64,000 nucleotides of DNA from positions 2,852,001 through 2,916,000 of the forward strand of contig CM066300.1 in the NCBI GenBank assembly GCA_033807695.1. The letters are read 5' to 3'. Below the pieces are notes generated by a model. That model did no database searches, had not been told where the DNA came from, and worked only from the letters and a program-made list of their open reading frames with translations. The position numbers and the translations under genes were made by a program. Position 1 is the first letter of the stretch. Every line of letters begins with the position of its first letter. The stretch is from Daedaleopsis sinensis. Its lineage: Eukaryota > Basidiomycota > Agaricomycetes > Polyporales > Polyporaceae. Shown here piece after piece: positions 22,027 to 32,354 of this stretch.

Positions 22027-22478
22027 CGCGTGTGATGAAGATGCAGTGAGGAGAGAGGATAGAGATGTAACCCGGTGGGAGGGGAGGGGGGAGCGCGGGG
22101 AGGGTGGACGTCAGGGAAGAGCAGTGGGCGCCTGACGCGAATGTGGCTACTGCAAGTTCAACAACTCGCGTATCTCGCGTTGCACACGTGACTCGCTTCT
22201 TGGACGCGTCGCAGGCGTAGGGCCGTAGGCTAATAAGGCATACCCACCAACGAACTTACATCGACCATGTCGCTCCATTGGACTCTTACTACAACATCGA
22301 CTCGTAGGTCACTAGGCACTCCTCAGCAGGCAGATTCGCTGTACGGAAACGAAGCTTTAGAGACGCAATTCTCCCCCACTGTGCCCGCGGTCGCCATACT
22401 CGTGCCATGCTGTTACATATATCGCTGGTCAATACTGGCTCTCGTGTCGATGAATACTGATGAGTACCTTGTTGGGTG
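22027..22478. promoter_or_regulatory. Intergenic region with E-box and MluI box before the sirtuin
   Basis: About 450 bp. CACACGTGAC lies at 22183-22192 and ACGCGT at 22204-22209, together upstream of the sirtuin start at 22026 (minus strand). Also contains the methyltransferase 3' end region. A purine-rich stretch (22076-22115) directly precedes the sirtuin. Confidence 0.45.
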
Positions 22479-23312
22479 CTAGTCCCTTCGACGACGAAGA
22501 AGGAAAACATAGTGTTGTATGGCTGGTGCGTGTCCACGTCCCTCCATTCCCGATGGCGCATCCACCTCGACGACCCTCTCAAGCTCCCAGTACGCTGCGG
22601 CGTACCTTCCACAGTTTTTTGAACCCTTCGCATCGTTGCCAGCGGATATGAACGCGAACCGATTCGAGGAGTACGTCAACGCTACCCATAGTCCTCCTGG
22701 CCGCACCAACGACGCGAGATGTACTGCCAGGACCTCGATCGGCGCGACATCGATTCGGCAGCTCTCTTGGCCTATGAGACGGTCGTGGAAGACTGGATGG
22801 AGGCTGGAACTCGGGCTGCTGTACGAGATGTCTCCACCGCACGCGATTGCGTCCGACGTGCTCTTGTCCACGACGAGGTCATAGGCGAATTCGTCTCCAT
22901 CGACTCCGTGCAGAGCCGTCTTCAAATCGACCCATCTGAGAACGTCCACACATACCCAACGCATTCCTCCATTCCCATCACCGCCTCCCTCCTGCCCCTC
23001 CTGCTGCATCCTCGCAACTAAGTTCTCCGCGAAGTCCGTGTGTACGATGACACTTTTGTCGACGTCGGCACCGTGTACTTCTTGATACAACTGGCCAATC
23101 CGTTTGGAAAGAGAGGATGTCCCTGCACCTATGTGTAGTAAACGGGGAGGCTGGGACGGAGAAGAGCGTGCAGAGGTGCGAGACAAGGAGTCGAGGAGGT
23201 ATGTCCGGATATGAGGAAGAACAGTATCAGAGCCATCTCCAAGCCATTCGAAATGTTCTTCCCCCCCAAATCGTGTTTGCCAATAGGTCTGAAGGTCGTA
23301 GTTCGGAGGCAT
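22479..23312 (-). CDS. Class I SAM-dependent methyltransferase (EEF1A-lysine-MT/METTL13-like)
   Basis: Intronless frame of 277 residues. The N-terminus NYDLQTYWQTRFGGEEHFEWL is the pattern that precedes the core in the METTL13/EEF1AKMT4/See1 group. Core motifs: motif I RLLHIGAGTSSLSKRI, acidic loop GADVDKSVI, motif II-like RWVCVDVLRW and DLVVDKSTSDAI (motif IV), then a Ser-rich loop, GGLWVALTYSSNRF (motif VI region), and a hydrophobic C-terminal strand HYVFLLRRRRD. Substrate probably a protein lysine, possibly translation factor eEF1A, inferred only from family. Start at the ATG of MPPNYDLQ rather than the longer frame, because homology begins there. It lies tail to promoter with the sirtuin. 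A run of about 14 C sits roughly 80 bp before the start. Confidence 0.85.
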   Translation of the reverse strand: MPPNYDLQTYWQTRFGGEEHFEWLGDGSDTVLPHIRTYLLDSLSRTSARSSPSQPPRLLHIGAGTSSLSKRIGQLYQEVHGADVDKSVIVHTDFAENLVARMQQEGQEGGGDGNGGMRWVCVDVLRWVDLKTALHGVDGDEFAYDLVVDKSTSDAIACGGDISYSSPSSSLHPVFHDRLIGQESCRIDVAPIEVLAVHLASLVRPGGLWVALTYSSNRFAFISAGNDAKGSKNCGRYAAAYWELERVVEVDAPSGMEGRGHAPAIQHYVFLLRRRRD

Positions 23313-23628
23313 AGGAGGGAGATGGAGAGTGTAGGCGCCCACGAGTAGTCTGCAAAGCACGAGAATAACAAGCCTTTACAAGTACTGTGCGCGCCCCCCC
23401 CCCCTCCCGTCCATGAGTTTGTGTTGTGACTTCAAGTTGGATCATAATATATGTCTAGTACTAATGCTGGTGGCCCACTCAAAGTATCCTTACTCGAGCT
23501 CGTTTCCCAGCAGGAACTTTCAACGGGCGCAAACCTAATACATCCGTCCGATGACATACTGTTGCCTGCCGCAGATGTGACGTTGAATGTAGTTTATTTC
23601 ACTCGCAATGGGCACAAGTAGTATACTT
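23313..23628. other. Intergenic gap with poly-C run
   Basis: About 315 bp between the methyltransferase start and the RNase T2 stop. It includes an uninterrupted run of about 11-14 C around 23393-23405. No coding sequence recognised. Confidence 0.5.
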
Positions 23629-24842
23629 TCAAGGTAGAAGCCTGACCTCACGCTCGGAGGTCGCGGTACGCTCATAGTAGTGGATGCCGGTGGTAGATGA
23701 GCAAGTCGTCTTCGTCGTTGAGTCAACGGTCTTGAAATGACCAAATTGCTCCTAAAGAACAAGGTCAGCACGAGTGAGGTCTGGTGAGCAGTGAACGCTA
23801 CTAACAGTGCCCACAACGTGTTGGAAATACCACACTTCCTGGAGGACGGTTCCATTGTGTCCGCAACCCAGGAATGGGACAGCGCCAGTCTGCGCTTGCA
23901 GCGCGGACTGGATCTGAGTGAGGGAGTATGTCGTCTTATTAGAGGGAACAATGCCAGAGCTATGTAGTCCACACAGGTGGTTCAGTATGTGTGTGCTTCC
24001 GACACACGGAATAGAGGACTCACGCAGCAAGCATGTCCCAGGTGGGGTACATTTTGAAAGCACGAACGACGGCATCAAAGAAGTCCACGACGTCTTGGTT
24101 TTTCTTGTAGTCCGGACCGTAACATGCGACATCGAAAGTAGACGTGCACGTAGCATGCTTAGCAAACTACAAGTACGGGAGTTATGGTGACTCCGCGTTC
24201 GGCTAGCAGGCAGCGGAACACTACGTACCTCATGTCCCCAAAAACCACTGTTAGCGCTACCCTGGCTAACCCAGTATTTGTGCACTGGGAAGGTTGTAGA
24301 TATTAGTCGGAGCAGCAACACATAATTCCGTAGGACGTACTGTAATCAAGGAGATCCAGACGGCCAAACTTAGCCACAAAGGTGTCAACTCCTGGACCCT
24401 TGTATGGAGGGACAGGAGTGCCATTGGGGAGAACCAGGGGAGACGGATCAGGGTCGTACTGTCGCGAGAGGTCGCAATACTGCTCGTAGGATCTACGCAG
24501 GTCCGTCAGTCTTCGCTATATCTGCATAGCTCGAGAAAAATCCACTCACCCATCGCAATTGTCTGGCCACAGACCGTGGATGGTCCAGCTGTTCTTGGGC
24601 AGCAACTGACCCTTCTTCTCCAGGCCGGTGTAAGTGTCCCAGAACTGCGTCTGCAGGACCAACCCGCCCGGAGTGGGCGAGCAGCAAGTGTTCCGGATTG
24701 CAGTCGTGTTCTCACATGAGTATGCTATGGGCTCGCCCACGCAAGCCGTGATGTTGGGCAGCGTCCTCGGTAGAGAAAAGAGGGAGGCGCTTGCGCCCTG
24801 AATGGCGAGGAGAGCAGTGAGACCAAACGCAGTGACGGCCAT
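23629..24842 (-). CDS. Secreted ribonuclease T2
   Basis: Extracellular or vacuolar acid RNase that cleaves RNA through 2',3'-cyclic phosphates. Six exons: 24842-24550, 24492-24341, 24284-24229, 24166-24024, 23959-23806, 23751-23629, giving 306 residues. A signal peptide (AVTAFGLTALLAIQGASASL) opens the protein. Active-site CAS-1 is SWTIHGLWPDNCDG and CAS-2 is SGFWGHEFAKHATC, each with its catalytic His; the Glu-His-Lys arrangement is intact. Cys residues are frequent (CCSPTPGG, DNCDGSYEQYCD, CTSTFDVACYG), as expected for disulphides. No lysozyme-like or long C-terminal extension is present, so it is nearer the short secreted form than yeast Rny1. Flanked by unrelated genes. Confidence 0.94.
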
Positions 24843-25565
24843 GTCGGACCTGCTGTAATGTGCGAGAAGGCGACCGTGACGTTGACCTCGCATTCGAGGA
24901 AAGCTTTATATACCTCAGGGTACGACCAGCCATATGCATAGCGAACGTGCTATCTTGCCGCTGAGACCATGGTGGACGTACCACATGTTGAGCGGCGCCG
25001 CCGATGCGCATCAACCAACGGTTGTCAGCCATCAAACACAGGCTCGCAGCGAACGCCCCGGGGACACTCGCGGACGACGCGGGTGCCTGACCTGTGACAA
25101 TCGGACTCGCATGGTTCGGGGGCGAGATTGACCGTGCGCGTGAACGTTCGAACGTTTGAACGGGAGCAACTATATATACTAATTACATATATGCAGTCCC
25201 ACGTCGGGGTTTCTAAACATCCTTCATGGCGCACGCCACAGGCCTCGCAGCACATGTACGCAAATCCGACCGAGCTGCTACGCGTTTATGTCTCGTCAAA
25301 ACCCTTTGCAGTTCTATATGATGCAGCTTCGAGGACACGCGCACGTAATTCATTACATAGCGGTCATTCTCACGACACATACAGCCGGGCCATTCCTCGT
25401 TCATTTGATAGTACAGCTTTTAGAGTCGCCACCAAGATAGAAGTCCAGCAGAGAGCGCAGATGACGTAGACAGTAGAGCAGAAAAGCATTCCGCGGTGGA
25501 AGAAAATCCGCGTTGCCTAGAAGATATTGCAGGGAAAGCTTAGCATTTGTCGACACACAGAGGGA
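24843..25565. other. Intergenic gap
   Basis: About 720 bp between the RNase T2 start and the DMC1 stop, both minus strand. Two frames of 60-115 codons are open but show no recognisable protein. Probably the RNase promoter plus DMC1 3' UTR. Confidence 0.5.
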
Positions 25566-27588
25566 TCAGACGTCTGCCCAGCCGCCTTCATCGAGCTTGT
25601 ATGAGGCTTCGCTTTCAGGCTTGTCCGGACTGTCGACCAACTTTGCGACACGCTCTTCGGCGCGACCTATATGCATACAAATGAAGATTACGCATCGCGG
25701 CATGACTTGTGTCCCCACCTTTCCTGAGAAACATGCGTGTAGCCGACGCATGCGACAGAATATGCCCGCCTATGGGCTTCAACGCCCCGCCAGCGACGAA
25801 CGTCATGGTTGCCCCTGGGTCCGCTGTAGACCAATGTTAGATAGGCCAAACACCAAGATCTGAGAGTCAGACGAACACTGGACTTGGTTTGTAATCAGAA
25901 TTGAGATCTACATGGCTGTTAGTGATATATCATGAACGACAGTCACGATGCTGTAGCGGACATTATATTCCTCAGATAACTTGCTCAGCTTGGAGAGCAT
26001 CTATGTGGTTGGAATGAGCACGCATAAGCGGAGTGCTCGACGGCAATGAACAACGTGCCTGCGCTAGCTGTAAACCGAAGTCATTAATCGCACAATGTGG
26101 ACCGTAGCTGGTTTGAGCGACATACCTTTTGTTGGCGTTCACTGAGCTCACCTCGACCGGAGTAGTCGGCCCTAAAAAGGGCCATGATACTGTCAACAAT
26201 CTGAACAAATGTTGAGTCAGTACATGTCTTCAGAAGGTATGAGACGAATCGCCGTACCAGAAGCCTAAAATCTTTATCTTCGGCAAAGCGGATGGAGCAT
26301 TCATTGATGAGTTCCATCTGTGTGTGTATGGGCTGCTGAGATATGAGGTCTAAATGGAGGTGTAAGCTCACCTGATGCTCGCTGTTGTGAGCGCGCGCTG
26401 AATGGGTACATCAGTGAACAGATGTATTGATTAGCCCTGAAGGTCATACTGACCGTAAAGTATGTTCTCGAGGGCCATATCGCCATCGACTGCAAACATC
26501 AAAAGATGTCGACTTCCAAGTAGGAAAGCAAGGCTGACCTCCAAAACGATCCGCGATTGACCGGATACGATCGGGACGGAATGTCCCCTCCGTGTCGATG
26601 TATGCTACCTGTCATCAACAAGTCATCGTAACATATATCTGTAGCCGTGGCATAGCGCATACACTGACCTTTCCAGAAGCACCACCCATGTCCGCAGGCA
26701 GTTGTGCTACGACACTCATGGTATGGGCTAGTTGGGTCTTTCCCGTCCTGAACTCGCCATAAACTAAATGAATGGCCGCATATTCATCAATTGTATCAGT
26801 GGAGTGAATGAACAGTATACCTTCGGTGATGGATTGTGACATGACGCCACCTGTAGTGCGATGAGGATGGTGATGGGATGAACGAACGATATACTCACCA
26901 CCCAGAGCATTGTCTACAGCCTTACTGCCTGTGCTTATCACGAGGACTCGTTTTCTCTTCTCCTGCACTTCTATTCCAGTGGAGAACGAAGAGCCCTATT
27001 TGACGTGCTCGTGAACAGTCTTCGTATTGTTTAGATGGTCACAGGGTACCAACCAGTATCTTGTGGGCGGCCTCCTACACCTGCAGTAAGCAGACGAACA
27101 TAGCTTGCACTGCGCGAATAGCACCTGCCTTGATCTTCTCCACTTTTGCTTCAGACATACCCTGCCATAGGCTGTCACGACTGCTCACGACAACCAAAAA
27201 CATCGTACCGACCTTGATCTTGAGCATATGTCGACGAGTGGTCATATTGACACCAGACACAGTGTTGATTGCAGCAGCCTGCCCAAGCGTCAGGGGACCT
27301 GTACCGTTGTGGCTCACTCTCACCAATGTGTATACCTTCAACTTTAATATATCTTGAACATTGATGCCCTAGTGAGCCTTTCAGCACGCAACCCGTTTAT
27401 CAAGCATGAATGAGCCGCGGACATGCGATTGTAGTTCATCCACGCTGTCAAAGTATGACCGCTGCCGGAACATGGGTGAGTATATGCGCCGATTACGAAT
27501 TCCTTATAACTCCCACCTCGTCCAGTTCCTCTGCTGCCAGAGGACTGGCAGCGCGCGAGGGGGTCTGAGAAGTGTTGCGACGGACCAT
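25566..27588 (-). CDS. DMC1: Meiotic recombinase DMC1 (RecA/Rad51 family)
   Basis: Strand-exchange ATPase of meiotic recombination. About 19 exons spread over 2 kb code for roughly 340 residues. Reading: [19 protein letters not shown] (exon 1, 27588-27517), [58 protein letters not shown] (21-nt exon 27074-27054), [26 protein letters not shown], Walker [48 protein letters not shown], Walker [33 protein letters not shown] (9-nt exon 26067-26059), [42 protein letters not shown] and the Dmc1-like end [14 protein letters not shown]. The [24 protein letters not shown] block and C-terminus favour DMC1 over RAD51. Two introns need GC-AG ends (27128-27075 and 26058-26001). Confidence 0.93.
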
Positions 27589-27694
27589 GGCAGACAAAAG
27601 AGGATAGTCGGTTGGTGGTAAGATGCAGGGACCGCGACGCGGCGAAATCACGGTTAGCGCCTGAGGCCTGAAGCGCTTACATAGAAGACGCGAT

Positions 27695-27704
27695 GATCAC
27701 GTGA
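27695..27704. promoter_or_regulatory. Palindromic E-box ATCACGTGAT before DMC1
   Basis: A perfect 10-bp palindrome with CACGTG core, 107 bp upstream of the DMC1 start codon and just 3' of the tRNA. Likely a bHLH site; its use is not shown. Confidence 0.4.
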
Positions 27705-27732
27705 TAGTGTTTTGGAGTCGAAGCAAAACAAA

Positions 27733-27805
27733 TGCCAGGAGCGTGGATTGAACACGCGACCTCCAGAACTTCAGTCTGTTGCTCTCCCAGCTGAGCTATC
27801 CCGGC
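27733..27805 (-). tRNA. tRNA-Phe (anticodon GAA), no intron
   Basis: Seventy-three bases fold as a cloverleaf: acceptor GCCGGGA/TCCTGGC (one G-T pair), D arm GCTC...GAGC, anticodon loop CTGAAGT with GAA, variable loop AGGTC, T arm GCGTG TTCAATC CACGC, discriminator A. The top anticodon-stem pair (A-G) is mismatched. B box GTTCAATCC and A box TAGCTCAGCTGGG are present. A T-rich run (TTTGTTTTG) follows at 27732-27720 as a Pol III stop. No intron is seen after the anticodon. Sits between DMC1 and BDP1. Confidence 0.93.
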
Positions 27806-27909
27806 GTGAAAGACAAACAAGGAGATCATTTGTGACCACTGGCAATCTACCCAAAGGCTAACTAAACTACAGCAATCGGAGGAGCACTGAACAGTCCGAA
27901 GACAAGCTT

Positions 27910-30066
27910 TCACGAGTCGTCTGGTTCTAAATCGTCGATGTCGCCAATGATTTCAACACCTGCATCACGCACGACCGGTGTTTTGCTCTTTTTCCTGATC
28001 GGTTTTGAGGGCTCTGCGGTCGTCTGTTCTGTAGACGTTTGGAGTTCCGTTGAGCGAATGGGGGTGGGTGCGCGGATTTCCGGTGTAGGACCAGAGAAAT
28101 CTTTGCCAGTCATCCTCGATAACGTCGCGATATCTGTAATGAAAGATCACAACGACTTATAACAACACCGTCCATCGTAGTATACCATAGAACGCACCGT
28201 ATGGTCTGCGGTTGTTGAGACAATGCGTTATTCGCGCGGGGTTCTTCTTGTCTTCTGTCTTGAACTTGTTCTTACATGCTTTGCGATCACGTCCAGGAAG
28301 GACATAAGATATGAGTTCGTAGTTTTCACCGAATTGGGACAGTGCCTATACATGGCGTCGAACGAGAGGTCAACACGCAGTTTTTCGATGACCGTGCGGC
28401 GGGGAACTCACATCATAGAACAATTCGGTCTCTTCTGCACTCCACCGGGAGCCTCGGACCTTTCTGCTATACGTCGCAGAATTGACGAACTTGGTGAAAT
28501 CTGACTCTTCCACATGCGTGTAATCGTCCGTGCGATGCTCCTCATCGCGACTCACGAAGAGCGAATCTTCGTCGATGATGGTCTCGCCGTTGGCGCCTAT
28601 GCGGACTTGAACGTTGTAGCGGCTGACCGCCAGGTTCTCACTGTAATCAAACCCATCGGTCTCCTTCTGTGCATCATCTTCGTCCGTGATGGAGGTAGTC
28701 GAAGTAGCGGCTGGTTGCTCCGCCTCCGACAACATAGGCTCAGAAGGCACGTCAGACTTCGTATTTTGAGCGGCAGCTTCCTCCTCCTCCTCCTCGAGAT
28801 TCCTGCCGTATTTCTTTGCCTCCAAGACAGCCTTCATTCTTGCCCTTTTCTCCCGGTTCGCTGTTCTCCAGGCGGCATGATTGGATACAATTTGAGCCGC
28901 CCGACTACTGACCCGACCTCTTCCTGTATCATCGCACAGCGTTGCCATAGTCACAACAGTGGGATCCAACTCCTCTCCTGGGTCTGCGTCATGGTCGAAC
29001 GGCGGGGGTGAAGGGGGGCGCGTCCGTGAACGACGCGATCCGGGCATTCTGGGCCTCTTCGTAGTAGGATCAGAGGCGTTCTCATCGCCTTGAGCATTAG
29101 GCTTTTTCGAACGTCTTCTCTTAACTGGGGGAGAAGCACCATATGTAGTGAGCGCTATGATTCCAGTTGAACGTCGATATGAAGAGCTAAACACTCACGG
29201 TTCGTGTTTCCCTCTCCGTGGTCAAGATCATCTCCGTCTGGGACGGAACGCCTGCTCGACGGGCGAGGTGGCCCCGAGGGTTTGTCGGATGTCTCGTCCT
29301 CTGCAATCATAGGCTCAAGTCTGTTGTCTACAGAGCCATGGAAAGGTATACCTTGCGGTCCTATAGGCGGTAGGCCGAACACAGAAGACGGATCAATAAG
29401 TCGAGGATCAATCTGCGAAGGGTCTATGTGGAACTGGAGGGGGAAATGGCTATTGTAGCCAGGATGATGGGGTGAGACTGCATGCAGACCACTGAAGATG
29501 CTGCCTTCGCCGGATGGAAAACCGGCAACAATCTGAGTGGGTGTCTGGACGATAGGAGGCATGTGCATGGAGATATTTGAATGGGGATGGAGGTTCATCG
29601 ATTGCGATGTCACTGGCGGGTTAAGCCCCTCTTGCGAGGAACCAACCATTGGGGGCATTCGAGGAGCCATAGCACGTACCGTCGGTACAAGTGGGTTGAC
29701 GGATGGAGGGTGACTAGAAGAGGGATGGAGGGGGCGCGGTACCGTTTCCACATCACTCCCTTCCGCTGTTGGCCCCGGTAGAGTCTCTGTCCCAGTGCTT
29801 GGTTCGGTATGAGGTCTTGAGGGGATGGACGAGGGGGCGGGCATCACCGGCGCAAATTTCGCACCATCCTGTATACGACTTGGTCCTGCAGTCGAATGGG
29901 TAGGTTCCGGGAATGCCGAGGACTGTCTGCTTTCTGTCCCAGGTCGTGGGCGAGGGCGCGCTACCGGTCTAAAAACCGTGCTTCCCTTCTCTATCATAAC
30001 ATATGAGCTCAGCTACCAATCGAACTCTACTTAGGGTCTCGATCACTTACGGACGCGTTGGGACAT
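27910..30066 (-). CDS. BDP1: TFIIIB subunit B'' (BDP1)
   Basis: Component of TFIIIB that joins TBP-Brf1 to open promoters for RNA polymerase III at tRNA and 5S genes. Exons 30066-30051 (16 nt), 29990-29199, 29154-28412, 28345-28198 and 28133-27910 give 640 residues. The N-terminus reads MSQRVQKGSTVFRPVARPR, the usual Bdp1 start; a Pro/Ser-rich half of about 260 residues follows, then a basic stretch PVKRRRSKK, an acidic EEEEEEAAA helix and the extended SANT region: RKVRGSRWSAEETELFYD, ALSQFGENYELISYVLPG, RDRKACKNKFKTEDKKNP, then RRPYDIATLSRMTGKDFSGP. The last segment ends acidic (IDDLEPDDS). The SANT text and GKDFSGPTPEIR after it are characteristic of Bdp1. A tRNA gene lies 105 bp past the stop. 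Confidence 0.95.
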
Positions 30067-30396
30067 TGGAGTAGGCAGAGGGATGTCAGGCCGCTATGGT
30101 TTGCCTTTGGCACGGCCTTCGACCGTCTTGAGACGTACGTCGAGGTTGGGGGAGGAGCGTCGCGGTGCTGTTCGAGGAGGCGGACAAAGGTAGTTGCTTA
30201 GGGGTCCTACAAATTGAAGGTGGTACAGACTATAGACGCCCGTAGACGCCTTTGCTTCCTGCCATATTGACTCGGAATACTGGGGCTAGAGCCACTAGTA
30301 CTGCTGTTCATATCTCTCTTCGCCTCGTGCAGCCTCCATTCTACGCAGACAAACACTATCTTCATGGCCAACTAAACTACTACCTCACCTATAATC
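30067..30396. other. Divergent promoter region, BDP1 / zinc-finger gene
   Basis: About 330 bp between two divergent start codons. Nothing coding is recognised; it should carry both promoters. Confidence 0.5.
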
Positions 30397-32233
30397 ATGC
30401 AGCGATCAGTGCAGTTACCAACTGGTCCTGAACCTGGCTGGGAACTTGAGGAGCCTCGACCAGATGACACAGAACTAAACAGTATACCGGGCAGGTGCGA
30501 GTCTACAGTCCATATTCAAGAGCATCGTTTTCATCCTACGCTGCTAGTTTGGTAGTCTTGCAATCACTTAGACAATGTGAGTGGTTCATTAGCCTCCTTC
30601 AGGACGATGTGCGAGTGTTATATAGCCCGTAGCAAGTGGGTAACTTCTGCGTTCCCGAAGTTCTCCACCAAAGCCCGTGGTTCCAAAGCCCAGGAGGTTG
30701 TCCCACCGCCTCACTCTATCAAGGCACATGGCAGATACGATCTGCACATAGGACCACACATATTGTCTAATACGGCAATCTACGAAGTGCATTACCTCCC
30801 GGACATGAGCTCTAGTAACTCTCAATCTGAACCTCATAGTGAGTACAAACGCAAAGTGCCGCATATCGACCATCTGAACATGGATGTGGCAGCTGCTTCA
30901 GGATCCTCGTCTCAACATCTACCTTCTGGGCAACCTCCATCGTCGATGTCTTCTGTTCCCTTGACGTCTTTGACCTACGTTACCCCGGCACTATCGGCCA
31001 AAGTCGCTATTGCTGCCCAATCTGATCCCATACTCGCTAAATATTTGAATGCGGTGATAAACCGCACCGCGACGGAACAGGAAACCCAGACCCTCGGTGC
31101 ATTAATCAAGTCTTTGCCAGTGGACATCGTGCAACAACCGGATCCAGCCGACTCCGACATGCCTCCGAGCGCTGTGCCTCCAAAGCCATTTGACATCGTA
31201 CTGGAGTTCCACGAGCGACCGGCTGACCGCTGGATTCTACCTCGAGGAGACGTGATATGCGAGCGCGTCGACGTGGAGGGCTTGTTCTCTAGATATGCAG
31301 ACGTAATCTTGACAACTTCACTACTTCCTACTGGTGCTGTGACCCTCGATCCGCTAGCGTCCAACGAGCCGTCTGCGGAAGGTGTGACCCCCGAAGTCGT
31401 GAGCTTCCGCCTTTCCAGGCTACCCCAGCAACTATGGGAGTTGTTTCAAACATGGGCGGGCGGACCGGTCAAGATGGAGGAAAGTAGGGTGAAGCTAGCG
31501 CAGCTTGTGAGTGGCTACTTCACTCCCTCCTGGTACGATCCTTGCTCAGTCGCGATATCTTGCATTAGTTGAAGCAAGCGGCGCCACGATCATATCTCTC
31601 CTACTGCCTCCCGGAAGGCGAGCTATTGTCCGAGGTCCACAATGTGCGTGACCATTACAGATCGTCTAAGTAGTAGTCCGACCATCATTCGTTGCAGGCC
31701 AACGCCCCTTCCTACACCCTCAAGCCTATCAAACCTGCGGGTGCAGATAGCAATCGGCCCAAACGCAAATCAGTATCTCGAAAAGCCACACTGATCTCCA
31801 ACAACCCGTCCTCTCCACAAGAGAAGGCAGCTCCTGCTAAACGGCGACAGTCATTGAAGGCTAAGGCGATAGTGCCGCCTCCTATCGCATGTCACTGCTG
31901 TGGGCAGACCGATGTGCCGCTGATGATGGGTGGGAGTGAGTGCAGTTGTTGTCGTGTGAGGTGCGCAGCGATCCTGATAGGATTTGCGCAGGATATTGTC
32001 GCACATGCATAGATTCAGGGAAGGCTGTCGGTGAAATCCCTCAACTGCAGTCAGGTAGCGGGAACCCCGGCGCGTCGACACTGATAGGGCAAGCCTCTTC
32101 GACCGCTAATATTGTGAACTCCCCTCGGGACATACAGCCGGTGGCTGAGACTACTGTCGTTCAACCTGGTAGGGACGGCTATGAACCACATGCGTCAGTC
32201 CCTGTTCATGACACAACGCTTTCTACATCGTGA
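30397..32233 (+). CDS. Protein with C-terminal CxxC...CxxC zinc finger, function unknown
   Basis: Not recognised as a named protein. Six exons: 30397-30494, 30548-30576 (29 nt), 30626-31506, 31569-31643, 31698-31935, 31992-32233, giving 520 residues, all in phase. The start MQRSVQLPTGPEPGWELEE continues SLVVLQSLRQSRSKWVTSAF, a basic segment AFPKFSTKARGSK and IKAHGRYDLHIGPHI. A middle helical segment is SAKVAIAAQSDPILAKYLNA, then a compact region VLEFHERPADRWILPRGD to RLPQQLWELFQTWAGG. A basic linker (NRPKRKSVSRK, AKRRQSLKAK) leads to the finger ACHCCGQTDVPLMMGGRYCR plus TCID, a GATA-like or treble-clef CxxC-x(n)-CxxC. The 110-residue tail is Ser/Thr-rich. The mix suggests a nuclear, chromatin or transcription protein; that is inference only. 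Confidence 0.78.
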
Positions 32234-32354
32234 ACTGGTATCTAGGATGGGTGACAAGTATGCTTCGAGTAGCGCTTGATTGTACAGTAGTGTTACTATG
32301 TATCCAATAATGATACAACCCAGCATGAACCGAAAGTAAGTAAAGGGGTAAGTA

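Noticed and set aside
25566..27588. Call as RAD51 instead of DMC1
   Set aside because: The N-terminal [18 protein letters not shown] block and the C-terminal end fit Dmc1; Rad51 has a different N-terminal linker and end.
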